Position numbers and translations under genes: made by a program. Source: Imbricaverruca yamaguchii (lineage: Eukaryota; Arthropoda; Thecostraca; Neoverrucidae). From it: a DNA stretch of 64,000 nt. The notes below the pieces were generated by a model. It was not told the origin of the DNA. It worked only from the letters and a program-made list of their open reading frames with translations, and searched no databases. Location: NCBI GenBank assembly GCA_034440575.1, contig JAOTOL010001453.1:379001-443000 (forward strand), in the 5' to 3' direction. Position 1 is the stretch's first letter; each line of letters opens with the position of its first letter. Shown here one piece after another: positions 45,198 through 56,281 of this stretch.

Positions 45198-46247
45198 GTA
45201 AGGCAGTGACACTGAGCTTTGACGGTACACTGTGCCATCGAGCACCAATATGTTTGCCCGGTATGTAGCTGACGTTTGTGATAGGTCTGGTGCAGTATTG
45301 TATTCTTATAAAAGATACTCGAGCACAGCAACAAGCAGGGGTGGAAAAGTAGGCTGTTCCTATATTTTTGTCGCATCCAGGACATATCTTCTCATTTTTT
45401 TGTTCGTTTGACAATACAGTGTTCAGTGATATAGTACTAAAGGTTCACTGTAAGGTACAAGCCGACATTATGTTGTCACAGGTTTTACGAAAAATTTCCT
45501 GGCCATGTTCAATTTCCTAGAAATTGCCATCTGCATCCATGATTATCAATCACAAATTCAGCCCTGATCACACGTTACTTATTTGGCGCACTGCTTTTTA
45601 TGAAGTGCATCTGGTTTTAACACGGACGCCAGAGAGCCTTTCGCATAACTCAGCCTGGAGGCATTGGCGCACCGAATGGGGGTGGAGGTAAAAAGGGCTA
45701 TGGCCCTCTGAGAGGTTGTGACAAAATCACGCTGGACCCCTAAAAATCACATTGTGGTAAAAAGTATAGCATGGTCTCCTGAAAATGACGTTGGGGTCCC
45801 AGAAAATCGCACCAACGCTCCTGAAAGTCATATTTGGACCAAACAAATCGCACTGGTGCACCTAAAAATCATACAAATCACCCAAAAAAAGTCCCGTGAA
45901 AATTCAAAACAGATCCTGAAAGGAAGTTCACCGAAAGGCCTTTGCACTATAAAGGGTGCCATCGGCTGAAACAAGTATCTTTGAGTAGCCGCAGTTGTGT
46001 ACCAAAGAGTTGTACTGTCATATAGTCAACCTGGTAGCAATGCACACATTTCGTCACACTCATCGCTGGCTTTTTTATTGTTGCTTTCGATCAAGCTGAA
46101 ATATGTTATTCATGAACAAGAAATATTTGGCTATGTATGTAATTTTGATGTCTGATGGTTCTCCTTTGAAATATGTGTGGTTATGGTGAATCTTGCTGGT
46201 AGCGGAAGGCAAATAATTGGCGTGTGGGATAGGTTGTGTTGTGTCAG
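45198..46247. other. Intron 4, with a decayed repeat patch
   Basis: Positions 45720-45960 contain about seven diverged units with AAAATCGCAC and GGGTCCC-type blocks, the reverse complement of the pattern at 17200-18245. Nothing else is recognised. Confidence 0.5.
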
Positions 46248-46560
46248 AAAACCCCAAATTGAAACGGCATTTAGCGGACAAACATCCCAAGCTGGCGTCG
46301 GTTGTCGATGTGGCCCGGTTTGGCCAGATGGTCTACTCAAAGCGAACTTCCGACCACACCTGTGCCAGCACGCTACTGACCGGCGCCTGGCATGGCAGGC
46401 GTAGCGCCTGAGGACGTGCAGGCGGTGTGGGCGCTGAGCTGCCGCTCGCTGCGCCTATGGCTGGAGCCGAGACAGCCCGTCAGCCTGGCAGCTGCCCAGG
46501 ACAGGCTGAAAACGGCTGGGTTCGTGGCCGCGTCTGCCGCCCTCACACTCACCGACCCAG
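46248..46560 (+). CDS. Unrecognised seven-exon gene, exon 5, with a frameshift
   Basis: Acceptor TTGTGTCAG; one base from exon 4 completes Glu, then NPKLKRHLADKHPKLASVVD and VARFGQMVYSKRTSDHTCAS to TLLTGAWHG. The frame then runs into a stop near 46404, while another frame carries on with APEDVQAVWALSCRSLRLWL, EPRQPVSLAAAQDRLKTAGF and ..LTLTDP to the donor CCCAG/GTATGT at 46560. One base too many (or two missing) around 46385-46405 would explain it. Both sides look conserved, so it is either a sequence error, a real recent mutation, or a short unseen intron. Confidence 0.65.
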
Positions 46561-49040
46561 GTATGTCCGCCGCCCTCACACCCACCGACCCTGGAACATA
46601 GCCCGTCCTCACACCCACCGACCCTGGAACATAGCCCGCCCTCACACCCACCGACCCTGGAACATAGCCGTCCTCACACCCACCGACCCTGGAACATAGC
46701 CGTCCTCACACCCACCGACCCCGGTATGTCCGCCGCCCTCACACCCACCGACCCTGGAACATAGCCCGTCCTCACACCCACCGATCCTGGAACATAGCCC
46801 GTCCTCACACCCACCGATCCCGGTACGTCTGCCATCCTCACACCCACCGACGCAGGTACGTCCGCCGCCCCCTCACCCACCTACCCTGGAGCATAGCCGC
46901 CCCCTCACCCACCGACCCAGGTATTTCCGCCGTCCTCACACCCACTGACCCTGGAACATAGCTCGTCCTCACACCCACCGACCCCGGTACGTCCGCCGCC
47001 CTCACACCCACCGACCCTGGAGCATAGCCGCCCTCACACCCACCGACCCTGGAACATAGCCCGTCCTCACACCCACCGACCCTGGAACATAGCCCGTCCT
47101 CACACCCACCGACCCCGGTACGTCCGCCGCCCTCACACCCACCGACCCAGATATGTCCGCCGCCCTCACACCCACCGACCCTGGAACATAGCCCGTCCTC
47201 ACACCCACCGACCCAGGTATGTCAGCCGCCCCTCACCCACCGATCCTGGAACATGGCCCGCCCTCACACCCACCGACCCAGGTACGTCCGCCGCCCTCAC
47301 ACCCACCGACCCAGATATGTCCGCCGCCCTCACACCCACCGACCCTGGAACATAGCCCGTCCTCACACCCACCGACCCAGGTATGTCCGCCGCCCTCACA
47401 CCCACCGACCCTGGAACATAGCCCGTCCTCACACCCACCGATCCTGGAACATAGCCCGTCCTCACACCCACCGACCCTGGAACATGGCCCGCCCTCACAC
47501 CCACCGACCCAGGTATGTCCGCCGCCCTCACACCCACCGACCCTGGAACATAGCCCGTCCTCACACCCACCGATCCTGGAACATAGCCCGTCCTCACACC
47601 CACCGATCCTGGAACATAGCCCGTCCTCACACCCACCGATCCTGGAACATGGCCCGCCCTCACACCCACCGACCCCGGTACGTCTGCCGCCCTCACACCC
47701 ACCGATCCCGGTACGTCCGCCGCCCTCACACCCACCGACCCTGGAACATAGCCCGTCCTCACACCCACCGATCCTGGAACATAGCCCGTCCTCACACCTA
47801 CCGACCCTGGAGCATAGCCCGTCCTCACACCCACCGACCCTGGAACATAGCCCGTCCTCACACCCACCGACCCAGGTATGTCCGCCGCCCTCACACCCAC
47901 CGACCCTGGAACATAGCCCGTCCTCACACTCACCGATCCTGGAACATAGCCCGTCCTCACACCCACCGATCCTGGAACATGGCCCGTCCTCACACCCACC
48001 GACCCAGGTATGTCCGCCGCCCTCACACCCACCGACCCTGGAACATAGCCCGTCCTCACACCCACCGATCCTGGAACATAGCCCGTCCTCACACCTACCG
48101 ACCCTGGAGCATAGCCCGTCCTCACACCCACCGACCCTGGAACATAGCCCGTCCTCACACCCACCGACCCAGGTATGTCCGCCGCCCTCACACCCACCGA
48201 CCCTGGAACATAGCCCGTCCTCACACCCACCGATCCTGGAACATAGCCCGTCCTCACACCCACCGATCCTGGAACATGGCCCGCCCTCACACCCACCGAC
48301 CCTGGAACGTCTGCCCGCCCTCACACCCACCGATCCCGGTACGTCCGCCGCCCTCACACCCACCGACCCTGGAACATAGCCCGTCCTCACACCCACCGAT
48401 CCTGGAACATAGCCCGTCCTCACACCTACCGACCCTGGAGCATAGCCCGTCCTCACACCCACCGACCCTGGAACATAGCCCGTCCTCACACCCACCGACC
48501 CAGGTATGTCCGCCGCCCTCACACCCACCGACCCTGGAACATAGCCCGTCCTCACACTCACCGATCCTGGAACATAGCCCGTCCTCACACCCACCGATCC
48601 TGGAACATGGCCCGCCCTCACACCCACCGACCCTGGAACATAGCCCGTCCTCACACCCACCGACCCAGGTATGTCCGCCGCCCTCACACCCACCGACCCT
48701 GGAACATAGCCCGTCCTCACACCCACCGATCCTGGAACATAGCCCGTCCTCACACCCACCGATCCTGGAACATGGCCCGCCCTCACACCCACCGACCCTG
48801 GAACATAGCCCGCCCTCACACCCACCGACCCCGGTACGTCCGCCGCCCTCACACCCACCGACCCTGGAACATAGCCCGTCCTCACACCCACCGACCCTGG
48901 AACATAGCCCGTCCTCACACCCACCAACCCCTGTATGCCTGCCGTCCTCACACCCACCGACCCCTGTATGCCTGCCGTCCTCACACCCTCCGACCCCTGT
49001 ATGCCTGCCGTCCTCACACCCTCCGACCCCGTAACGTCTG
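46555..49040. repeat. 33-bp minisatellite grown from the exon 5 donor
   Basis: About 75 units of roughly 33 bp. Two main types alternate: CCTCACACCCACCGACCC plus TGGAACATAGCCCGT, and the same start plus AGGTATGTCCGCCGC. The second type equals the end of exon 5 plus its intron start. Because 33 is divisible by three, several frames stay open for hundreds of codons on both strands. Higher-order blocks of several units are also repeated (compare 47720-47900 with 48340-48510). Confidence 0.95.
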
Positions 49041-49632
49041 TGTTACGCATCTATTGCAGCGTCTCGATTTTTTAGGGTGTATGATGTGAGGCGAGGGCAT
49101 CACTATATTTCATGACATCGAAAAGTGGCCAATGAGACGGTCATGAAGTCACGTGAAAATATATAACTTCAATCTATTCGTGACAAAGGAAGGCAATTGC
49201 ACCGGCTTCGAGTACGGTGGAACTCGCTGAAATTGGATGATGTGGAGTTTAATGCACATCAAGACTGTTCATCAGTTCGAATCTACTTACCGTTAGGAAT
49301 TAGCTTCCAACTAAATTTTCGTATTGTACAACAATTGTAGTGTTACGTCATGCTGGGGCTAGGTCCTCGAGTACAGCCAGACAAACATTGCTGGTCCAGG
49401 GCTGATTTGACCCACTCCTCCGGCGTGTGGAGCGCAATATCGCCATGTCCATTGGTCGGCTGGTGTCGTTAAAACGACGATCCGGATGGTTTGAGTCCGG
49501 TGGTAACGTGGCCCGCTGGCTTGCTGTCCCCTGACCGCGGCCCAGTGACATGTGGCGCGTCCATCAGGCGGTCACATGGTGTTTTTGAGTGGCCTGCCAC
49601 TCCAACGGACGTGGTGCTTTGACCGGCGTTCT
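49041..49632. other. Rest of intron 5
   Basis: No exon or defined repeat. Confidence 0.45.
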
Positions 49633-49795
49633 GTGTCGATCTGCGGTATGACTCATGCCATGCTTGTGTTGACGTGGTGGTTTGGACGGCATCTCGTGTC
49701 GATCTGCGGTATGACTCATGCCATGCTTGTGTTGACGTGGTGGTTTGGACGCCATCTCGTGTCGGTCTGCGGTATGACGCCGCTACGAGCCTGCA
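49633..49795. repeat. 63-bp tandem repeat before exon 6
   Basis: GTGTCGATCTGCGGTATGA starts at 49633 and 49696, with a third variant at 49759. The last unit ends about 15 bp before the exon 6 acceptor. Confidence 0.9.
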
Positions 49796-49808
49796 CTCTT
49801 TCCACCAG

Positions 49809-49887
49809 GACACCCGCTGTTTGCCTGCCTGGTGCTCCTCTCGGATGGAGACTCTGCCAACCGGCTGTCTGTCAATATCTGGATCCG
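49809..49887 (+). CDS. Unrecognised seven-exon gene, exon 6
   Basis: Acceptor CACTCTTTCCACCAG, donor GGATCCG/GTGAGT. Encodes HPLFACLVLLSDGDSANRLS then VNIWI. It joins exon 5 in phase 1 (G + GA = Gly) and exon 7 in phase 2 (CG + T = Arg). Confidence 0.75.
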
Positions 49888-49999
49888 GTGAGTCGCGTAG
49901 TTACAGCAGTTCGCATTTTAAAACATTTTACACTTCACTTGCCAAACGTTCACGAGAACTCCTTGCATGGTGTACCACCATCTTGTGTATATTGTGTAA

Positions 50000-50033
<34 letters not shown>

Positions 50034-50724
50034 TTGTATACCTAAAGCTCGTACACCAGTGCACTTTGTGAGCATATTACTGCCAAAGTAATGCAAGTCG
50101 AACTTCTAGTAATGTACCTTACGGCCAGTGTTATTCATGCGCCTAAGCTTATGCTATGTGTCTATTGAGAATGACTCAAAGAGTTTCTGTTTGAACTCGT
50201 GATTGACGATGGTGCCTCCGTAGGGCAGAACGTGCCAGGATCAATGACTACGTAGTCAAACACAATACCGATCAATCACAAAACATTCGCCCATCGTGGG
50301 TTTGTATTTGCACAACTCGACTCGCCTGTCAGTATCGAGACTCATTAGTTGGATCATTTATTAGCGTGGTCGCTTCATTTACGTACTCCGTGATCCACTG
50401 TACGAGAAGAGAACTTGCCTCGAGGTGGACGACTTGAAAGCTAAAATTAGAAACCGAGTATATTTTTCAGACTGGAAAGTCAGGCTTCGAGTGATTAAAG
50501 CTGATCAATATGACTATGTCGGCTAGGGATAGGATTTCTTCTGTCTTGCCCCCCGCCGGTGCACCAATGTAGACGATATTCCGGTTTTTTGGTCTCTGAA
50601 TACATCTGGCTAGCTTTGAATATCTGCTCGGTATCTCTGGATACCAGAAGCCAGTGTTCTGAGCTGGTGGAAGTCGGTGGATCATCTCGGGGCATTTCTT
50701 GAGACCGTTGGACGTGCTCCCTAG
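49888..50724. other. Intron 6
   Basis: Contains a short (GT)n at 50003-50030. An open stretch on the minus strand (about 50467-50700) has no recognisable domain. Confidence 0.45.
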
Positions 50725-51037
50725 TGAGGACGGCCAGCTGCCGCTGCTGCTGCACCAGCTGCACCAGCTGTTCGGTCCCGGCTGCCATCTGCACTGCGCC
50801 CGCCGCCGCCACACCGCCGACGACCTGCGCGCCGCCCTGGTGGCGCAGCTGCAGTTCGTCGAGTCGCGGCTAGATGGCATTAGAGTTGGCCCAGAGCGGC
50901 GCGCGCTCCGACTGGGCGACATTCACCTGCCGGTGGCCGAGTACGTGCCGTGGAGGCGCCGACTGACCGAGCTGGAGGACGTCACGGCCGCGTGCGCCCT
51001 GAGCCTGGTGCAGCCGGATGACGGGCCGTTGTGCTGA
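50725..51037 (+). CDS. Unrecognised seven-exon gene, last exon
   Basis: Acceptor GTGCTCCCTAG. Encodes EDGQLPLLLHQLHQLFGPGC, then a basic stretch, DDLRAALVAQLQFVESRLDG, a GDIHLPVAEYVPW block and LTELEDVTAACALSLVQPDD to GPLC and TGA (51035-51037). The stop codon lies inside the first unit of the 30-bp array that follows, so the natural 3' UTR is largely minisatellite. Confidence 0.75.
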
Positions 51038-52285
51038 CGCCGCGCCGGTGGTGGGCGAGTGGACTGACGCCGCGCCGGTGGTGGGCGAGTGGACTGACGC
51101 CGCGCCGGTGGTGGGCGGGTGGACTGACGCCGCGCCGGTGGTGAGCGAGTGGACTGACGCCGCGCCGGTGGTGGGCGAGTGGACTGACGCCGCGCCGGTA
51201 GTGGGCGGGTGGACTGACGCCGCGCCGGTGGTGAGCGAGTGGACTGACGCCGCGCCGGTGGTGGGCGAGTGGACTGACGCCGCGCCGGTGGTGGGCGAGT
51301 GGACTGACGCCGCGCCGGTGGTGAGCGAGTGGACTGACGCCGCGCCGGTGGTGGGCGAGTGGACTGACGCCGCGCCGGTGGTGGGCGGGTGGACTGACGC
51401 CGCGCCGGTGGTAGACTGACCCCGCGCCGGTGGTGAGCGAGTGGACTGACGCCGCGCTGGTGGTAGACTAACGCCGCGCCGGTGGTGGTCGGGCGGACTA
51501 ACGCCGTGCCGGTGGTGGGCGGGTGGACTGACTCCCCGCCGGTTGTTGGCAAGTGGACTGACGCCGCCCCGGTGGTAGACTAACGCCGCGCCTGTGGTGG
51601 GCGGGTGGACTGACGCCGCGCCTGTGGTGGGCGAGTGGACTGACGCCGTGCCGGTGGTGGGCGGGTGGACTGACGCCGCGCCGGTGGTGGGCGGGTGGAC
51701 TGACGCCGTGCCGATGGTGGGTGAGTGAACTGACGCCGCGCTGGTGGTGGGCGGGTGGACTGACGCCGTGCCGGTGGTGGGCGGGTGGACTGACGCCGCG
51801 CCGGTGGTGGGCGGGTGGACTGACGCCGTGCTGGTGGTGGGCGGGTGGACTGACGCCGCGCCGGTGGTGGGCGGGTGGACTGACGCCGTGCCGATGGTGG
51901 GTAGTGAACTGACGCCGTGCCGGTGGTGGGCGGGTGGACTGACGCCGTGCCGGTGGTGGGCGGGTGGACTGACGCCGCGCCGGTGGTGGGCGGGTGGACT
52001 GACGCCGTGCTGGTGGTGGGCGGGTGGACTGACGCCGCGCCGGTGGTGGGCGGGTGGACTGACGCCGTGCCGGTGGTGGGCGGGTGGACTGACGCCGCGC
52101 CGGTGGTGGGCGGGTGGACTGACGCCGTGCCGATGGTGGGTGAGTGAACTGACGCCGCGCTGGTGGTGGGCGGGTGGACTGACGCCGCGCCGGTGGTAGG
52201 CTAACGCCGCGCCGGTGGTGGGCGGGTGGACTAACTCCCCGCCGGTGGTGGGCAAGTGGACTGACGCCGCGCCGGTGGACTCTGC
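51027..52285. repeat. 30-bp minisatellite starting at the stop codon
   Basis: About 41 units of GTGGACTGACGCCGCGCCGG plus TGGTGGGCGA with point variants and a few shortened units. The TGA of the gene is the TGA of unit one. In the gene's frame each full unit supplies another in-frame TGA. Confidence 0.96.
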
Positions 52286-52373
52286 GTGAGCTGAATGTCT
52301 CTGGCAAGTGACCTGGTCGCTCTGCGTTGCTGCAGGACGTTTCGTGTGTCGTTGCCAAATGTGAATGTGCATG

Positions 52374-53832
52374 TTAACCCGTCCCGTCTCGGGGGTCCTC
52401 AATCGCCTCCTCAGGTTTTTCGCGGATAGTGGACGAACGGTGCGCGGCATCGCGCCCAAATTTGGCATACCTTTTCCCACATCAATTTGGCACGCTGTTT
52501 CAAAATTTTGAAGTCAGGTCATCTAGGGTTAACGAGTTAGTCAAGGTCAAGTGAGGTCACCTCCAAGGGGCGGGGATGGCCGAGTGGTTAAGGTCTCGGG
52601 CTATGAGTACCAAAGGTCCCGGGTTCGACTCTAGCGCCACTTAGGACATTTCCCAATCCCGCGGCCCACCGGCGAAACAGTGTGGGCGGCGCCATTAGCC
52701 GTGAATGTGCATAAAGTGTGTCGTGAACCAACCAATAAACAAAGAAGGTCACCTCCCAAAAAGTTCATCCACCCGTCACGCTTGAATGGATACAGATATT
52801 TTAATGAAACTTTGAGCGTTTGCTTATTTTTATGGAGGCAACAAAACGTACGAGTGGAATTTTTCTTTTTTTCCTTTTTGACTACATAAATTTTGTGTAT
52901 TTGACAAATTGCAGTTCAAATAGAGGATTCTGGCTAAAGTAAGCATTTTGTATTGGGGTAAGTTGACTTCCAACAACGCTTCTCGGTCTGGTCTACCCAT
53001 TGGAAGAAGAATATTAAAGAAAACTTGAAAACTCAAATTTTTTAATTTCCCGAAAGAAATGGTGGGCAAAGAAATGAAAGCACTGGTCAATTTCGCTGTC
53101 CTTTCCTTATTCCAAATACATTTTGCTTTTTCATATATCCCCTAAAATGAACTCCCCAGAGCCAAAAATATAATGTAAGTCCTGAAAAGTAGTGAAATCT
53201 AGCCCCCCTGGTGACGTCACTTTTGGGGGAAAATTGTTTTGGGGGTGGACCTGGACCCTACTCGTCAAGCGCTTTTCGATGGCACCTCTTTGGTTTTGGT
53301 GCGATGTTTAGTTTGGATTTTAGAGGGGGGTTACTACCCCCCCCCCCAATTGCAGTTGAAATAGAGGATTCTGGCTAAAGTAAGCATTTTTTATTGGGGT
53401 AAGTTGACTTCCAACAACGCTTCTCGGCCTGGTCTACCCATTGGAAGAAGAATATTAAAGAAAACTTGAAAACTCAAAATTTCGACATTTCGACATTTCC
53501 CGAAAGAAATGGTGGGCAAAGAAATGAAAGCACTGGTCAATTTCGCTGTCCTTTTCTCATTCCAAATACATTTTGCTTTTTCATATATCCCCTAAAATGA
53601 ACTCCCCAGAGCCAAAAATATAATGAAAGTAGTGAAATCTAGCCCCCCTGGTGACGTCACTTTTGGGAGAGAAGTTGTTTTGGGGGTGGACCCGGACCCT
53701 ACTCGTCAAGCGCTTTTCGATGGCACCTCTTTGGTTTTGGTGCGATGCTTAGTTTGGATTTTAGAGGGGGGTTACTAACCGCCCCCCCGAGACGGGGTGT
53801 GAGGATCTGACCGAAAGGACGGCGTGGGTTAA
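52374..53832 (+). mobile_element. TTAA MITE, copy B (both ends, with internal duplication)
   Basis: Flanked by TTAA at 52374-52377 and 53829-53832; starts CCCGTCCCGTCTCGGGGG and ends with GAGACGGGGTG..GGGTTAA, so the ends are partly inverted copies of each other. The 3' part is tandemly duplicated: 52905-53345 and 53346-53790 match closely, starting AATTGCAGTT. A SINE is nested at 52565-52745. There is no transposase. TTAA target and CCC..GGG ends suggest mobilisation by a piggyBac-type transposase. Confidence 0.85.
52565..52745 (+). mobile_element. tRNA-derived SINE, full length, nested in MITE
   Basis: Head GGGGATGGCCGAGTGGTTAA (A box), B box GGGTTCGACTC, middle CGGCGAAACAGTGTGGGCGG, tail GTGTGTCGTGAACCAACC and AATAAACAAAG. 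The target duplication AGGTCACCTCC lies at 52554-52564 and 52746-52756. The two other colinear MITE copies are empty at this site, proving insertion. CpGs are intact, so it is young. Confidence 0.95.
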
Positions 53833-55149
53833 GGAACCGTTGGTCATTAATATTTTGTCGCATAGCATCTACCTGCGGAACTCGCATGTATCGAGTACGG
53901 AAGTTTGAGCACTCGTGATATACACTGTTGATTGAAGGTGAATGTTAGCGGGAAGTGACTTAGTGTTTTTGCGTCTTTGTTTTTAATTGATATTATTTTA
54001 TAATTAGCTCATTGAATTCGCTGTCTGCTTGTTACTGACTTGTCTTCGAATACAAATATTGCAACCAATATATTGCCTTTTGGGGTGTATGGACGTACTC
54101 ATTTGGACACACCATTTTCAGTTTGTCCAAATAAATTTTCAATCTGATGTTCGGTGCCAGTAAATGCCTTAGCATTTTGCCGTCAAGTTTGCGAATCAAA
54201 ATATAGTATATGCATTAGACACTACGTGGTATGTGCTGATATATCGCATTATATATATATTTATATGTAGCAAATGTCATATAACTACGATTTATGTTAA
54301 CATCCGAACCGTACTTAATCAAGTATGGATCGGGAAGACATCGATGCAAAAGGAACATATCAAAGGAACATCTTACTAAACATCACACATGTGCCATCTA
54401 ATGTATCCTAATGCGCGTTAATTTCCTGATTTGGATGCACTACCTATGTTTTCATGCAATTTGTTTAGTTTCGTCTGAATTGAACTTAGTCTGGCTCCTC
54501 GCCTGCGGCATTTTGGTAGTTTGGTGAGAGTCCGTCCCACTGTTGCCATGACTGTTTCTGTGCAGTTTTGTTCCTTCGGTAGCGGGCCTCGTCATCACGC
54601 TTCTACTTATCAGTGTCTCCAGGAGACGCCAGTCGACGTTGCTGATCGCAGTCGGATTGGCGTTTGACTGAGCATGCTTGTTAAAGCTTCGTGTATCATT
54701 TTGGAGGTTAACGACCCCGATTGGCTCTACTTCGGTGCGAGCAGTTAGCTAATTGGTATCTGTTTTTCTCAGGAGTGCTTTATGTAACCTATTTACATAT
54801 CAGTTAGCTTCAAGATATGTATCCCATGATGTTGCCTTATGGTTGCATTTTATTTTGAATCGTTCCATTTGCATGAAATAATATTCAACGACGTGACACA
54901 TTTGTTGCAAAGGAAAGACTAGGAATTGTGCCGAGGTAGCTCCCTGGACTTAAGTAGTGAATTGCGTTTCCTTTTCAACATACATTTTGTATCAGTTACC
55001 CCACCGCCAAAAGGGCTCTATCGTCAAAAACGTTCAGGGTCCGTCAGGCCCTCCCAACGGCCCGGAGACCCGTCCATCGGCCCAACAGTCCTTCACGTGG
55101 ACCCAGTCCCGGCCCCCATTGTCTGTTCGTGGACACTCCGTCGGCTACT
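53833..55149. other. Non-coding, no gene seen
   Basis: No exon recognised on either strand. Confidence 0.4.
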
Positions 55150-55445
55150 GCCGAGGCTGTTGGAAAATCATGTCTGGGGGCGGGTGGTGATACTGCTGTA
55201 ACTATCGGGCAATCATGTCTGGTGGGCGGGTGGTGATACTGCTGTAGCTGTCGGGCAGTCATGTCTGGTGGGAAGGTGGTGATACTGCTGTGGCTGTCGA
55301 GCAGTCATGTCTGGTGGGCAGGTGGTGATACTGCTGTGACTGTCGGGCAGTCATGTCTGGTGGGCAGGTGGTGATACTGCTGTGGCTGTCGGGCAGTCAT
55401 GTCTGGTGGACGGGTGGTGATACTGCTGTGTCTCTCGGGTCATGT
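55150..55445. repeat. About 46-bp tandem repeat
   Basis: Six units of GGTGGTGATACTGCTGTGGC plus TGTCGGGCAGTCATGTCTGG with small variations. Confidence 0.92.
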
Positions 55446-55449
55446 CATG

Positions 55450-56281
55450 TCTGATGTGTGTATGTGTGGTGATTTCGGCTACCGAGCACGGTCACGTCTG
55501 GCGATCTGTGGTGATGCTGCTGTGAGTGCACCACACGACTGTCTGTCATACAACCATGCTGGTGGATAAATTCCAGAAAATCAAACGTCACCAATACCTT
55601 CAATAAGATATATCATATGGTCCCAATCCGGACCTCAATGCAGCATAATAGAGCACGTCTGCATCACACGACATGGCAACTGACATTTAGTTACAATATT
55701 TGTCATGCGTGGAGCAGAACTCGTGGATAACTCAGTGAGCTTTGATTAGTCTCTGGGTCGTTTTTCGACGATTCTGGCAGGCGGCCTCTGAGGGCCACTC
55801 AATACATGCCAGTTATCACCAACGCCCCGAGTCAAATGCAGTCAATAAACAAAGCAGTCGCGCATGCAGACCTGCATGATTGCATCTCGAGTAGATATTT
55901 GTAACCATTTTAACGAGCCGTATGGACCATTGTGAATTGTCCAGCGTGATTCGGCGTATCCTCACTCCTGGGTGGTGACCTACGCAACACAGCCTCTACC
56001 ACTACTTGTACAGGACATCTCGATCAACTAGCTCAGGCGGGACCGGACAATCACTGGGCGAGCGGCTGTCGTGTCTGGTTCTTAGTCGAGCGTTCACATG
56101 ATAGTGAGACGCGAACAGCCACCACATCCGCACCCGTCGCATCTGAGGGCTCCTGAGCGTCAAGGAGAGTAGGCCCATCACTAGCACTCCACACGGCGGA
56201 AGCTACGCCATCACTAGCACCGTCACGCCGGCAGATCTGACCCACCACACGAGCCGGCCGGTGGTGGCGGGTCGGCACAGG
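55450..56281. other. 3' flank of the membrane-protein gene
   Basis: Downstream of the minus-strand stop at 56282. No clear gene; the polyadenylation site was not identified. Confidence 0.4.

Noticed and set aside
47199..49050. Open frames of 365, 386, 593 and 605 codons on both strands
   Set aside because: They are the 33-bp minisatellite read in frame. The unit length is divisible by three, so several frames stay open without selection.
50467..50700. Minus-strand open stretch with YIGAPAGGKT, resembling a P-loop
   Set aside because: The GxxxxGK-like string lacks the surrounding fold motifs, lies in an intron and has no splice context.
50870..52480. 536-codon minus-strand frame and several others at this place
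   Set aside because: Product of the 30-bp array and the antisense of the last exon of the unrecognised gene; no domain or splice support.
52572..52644. Possible functional serine or leucine tRNA gene
   Set aside because: It has A and B boxes but is followed by a shared tail and flanked by an 11-bp target duplication, and similar copies occur three more times, so it is a SINE head.
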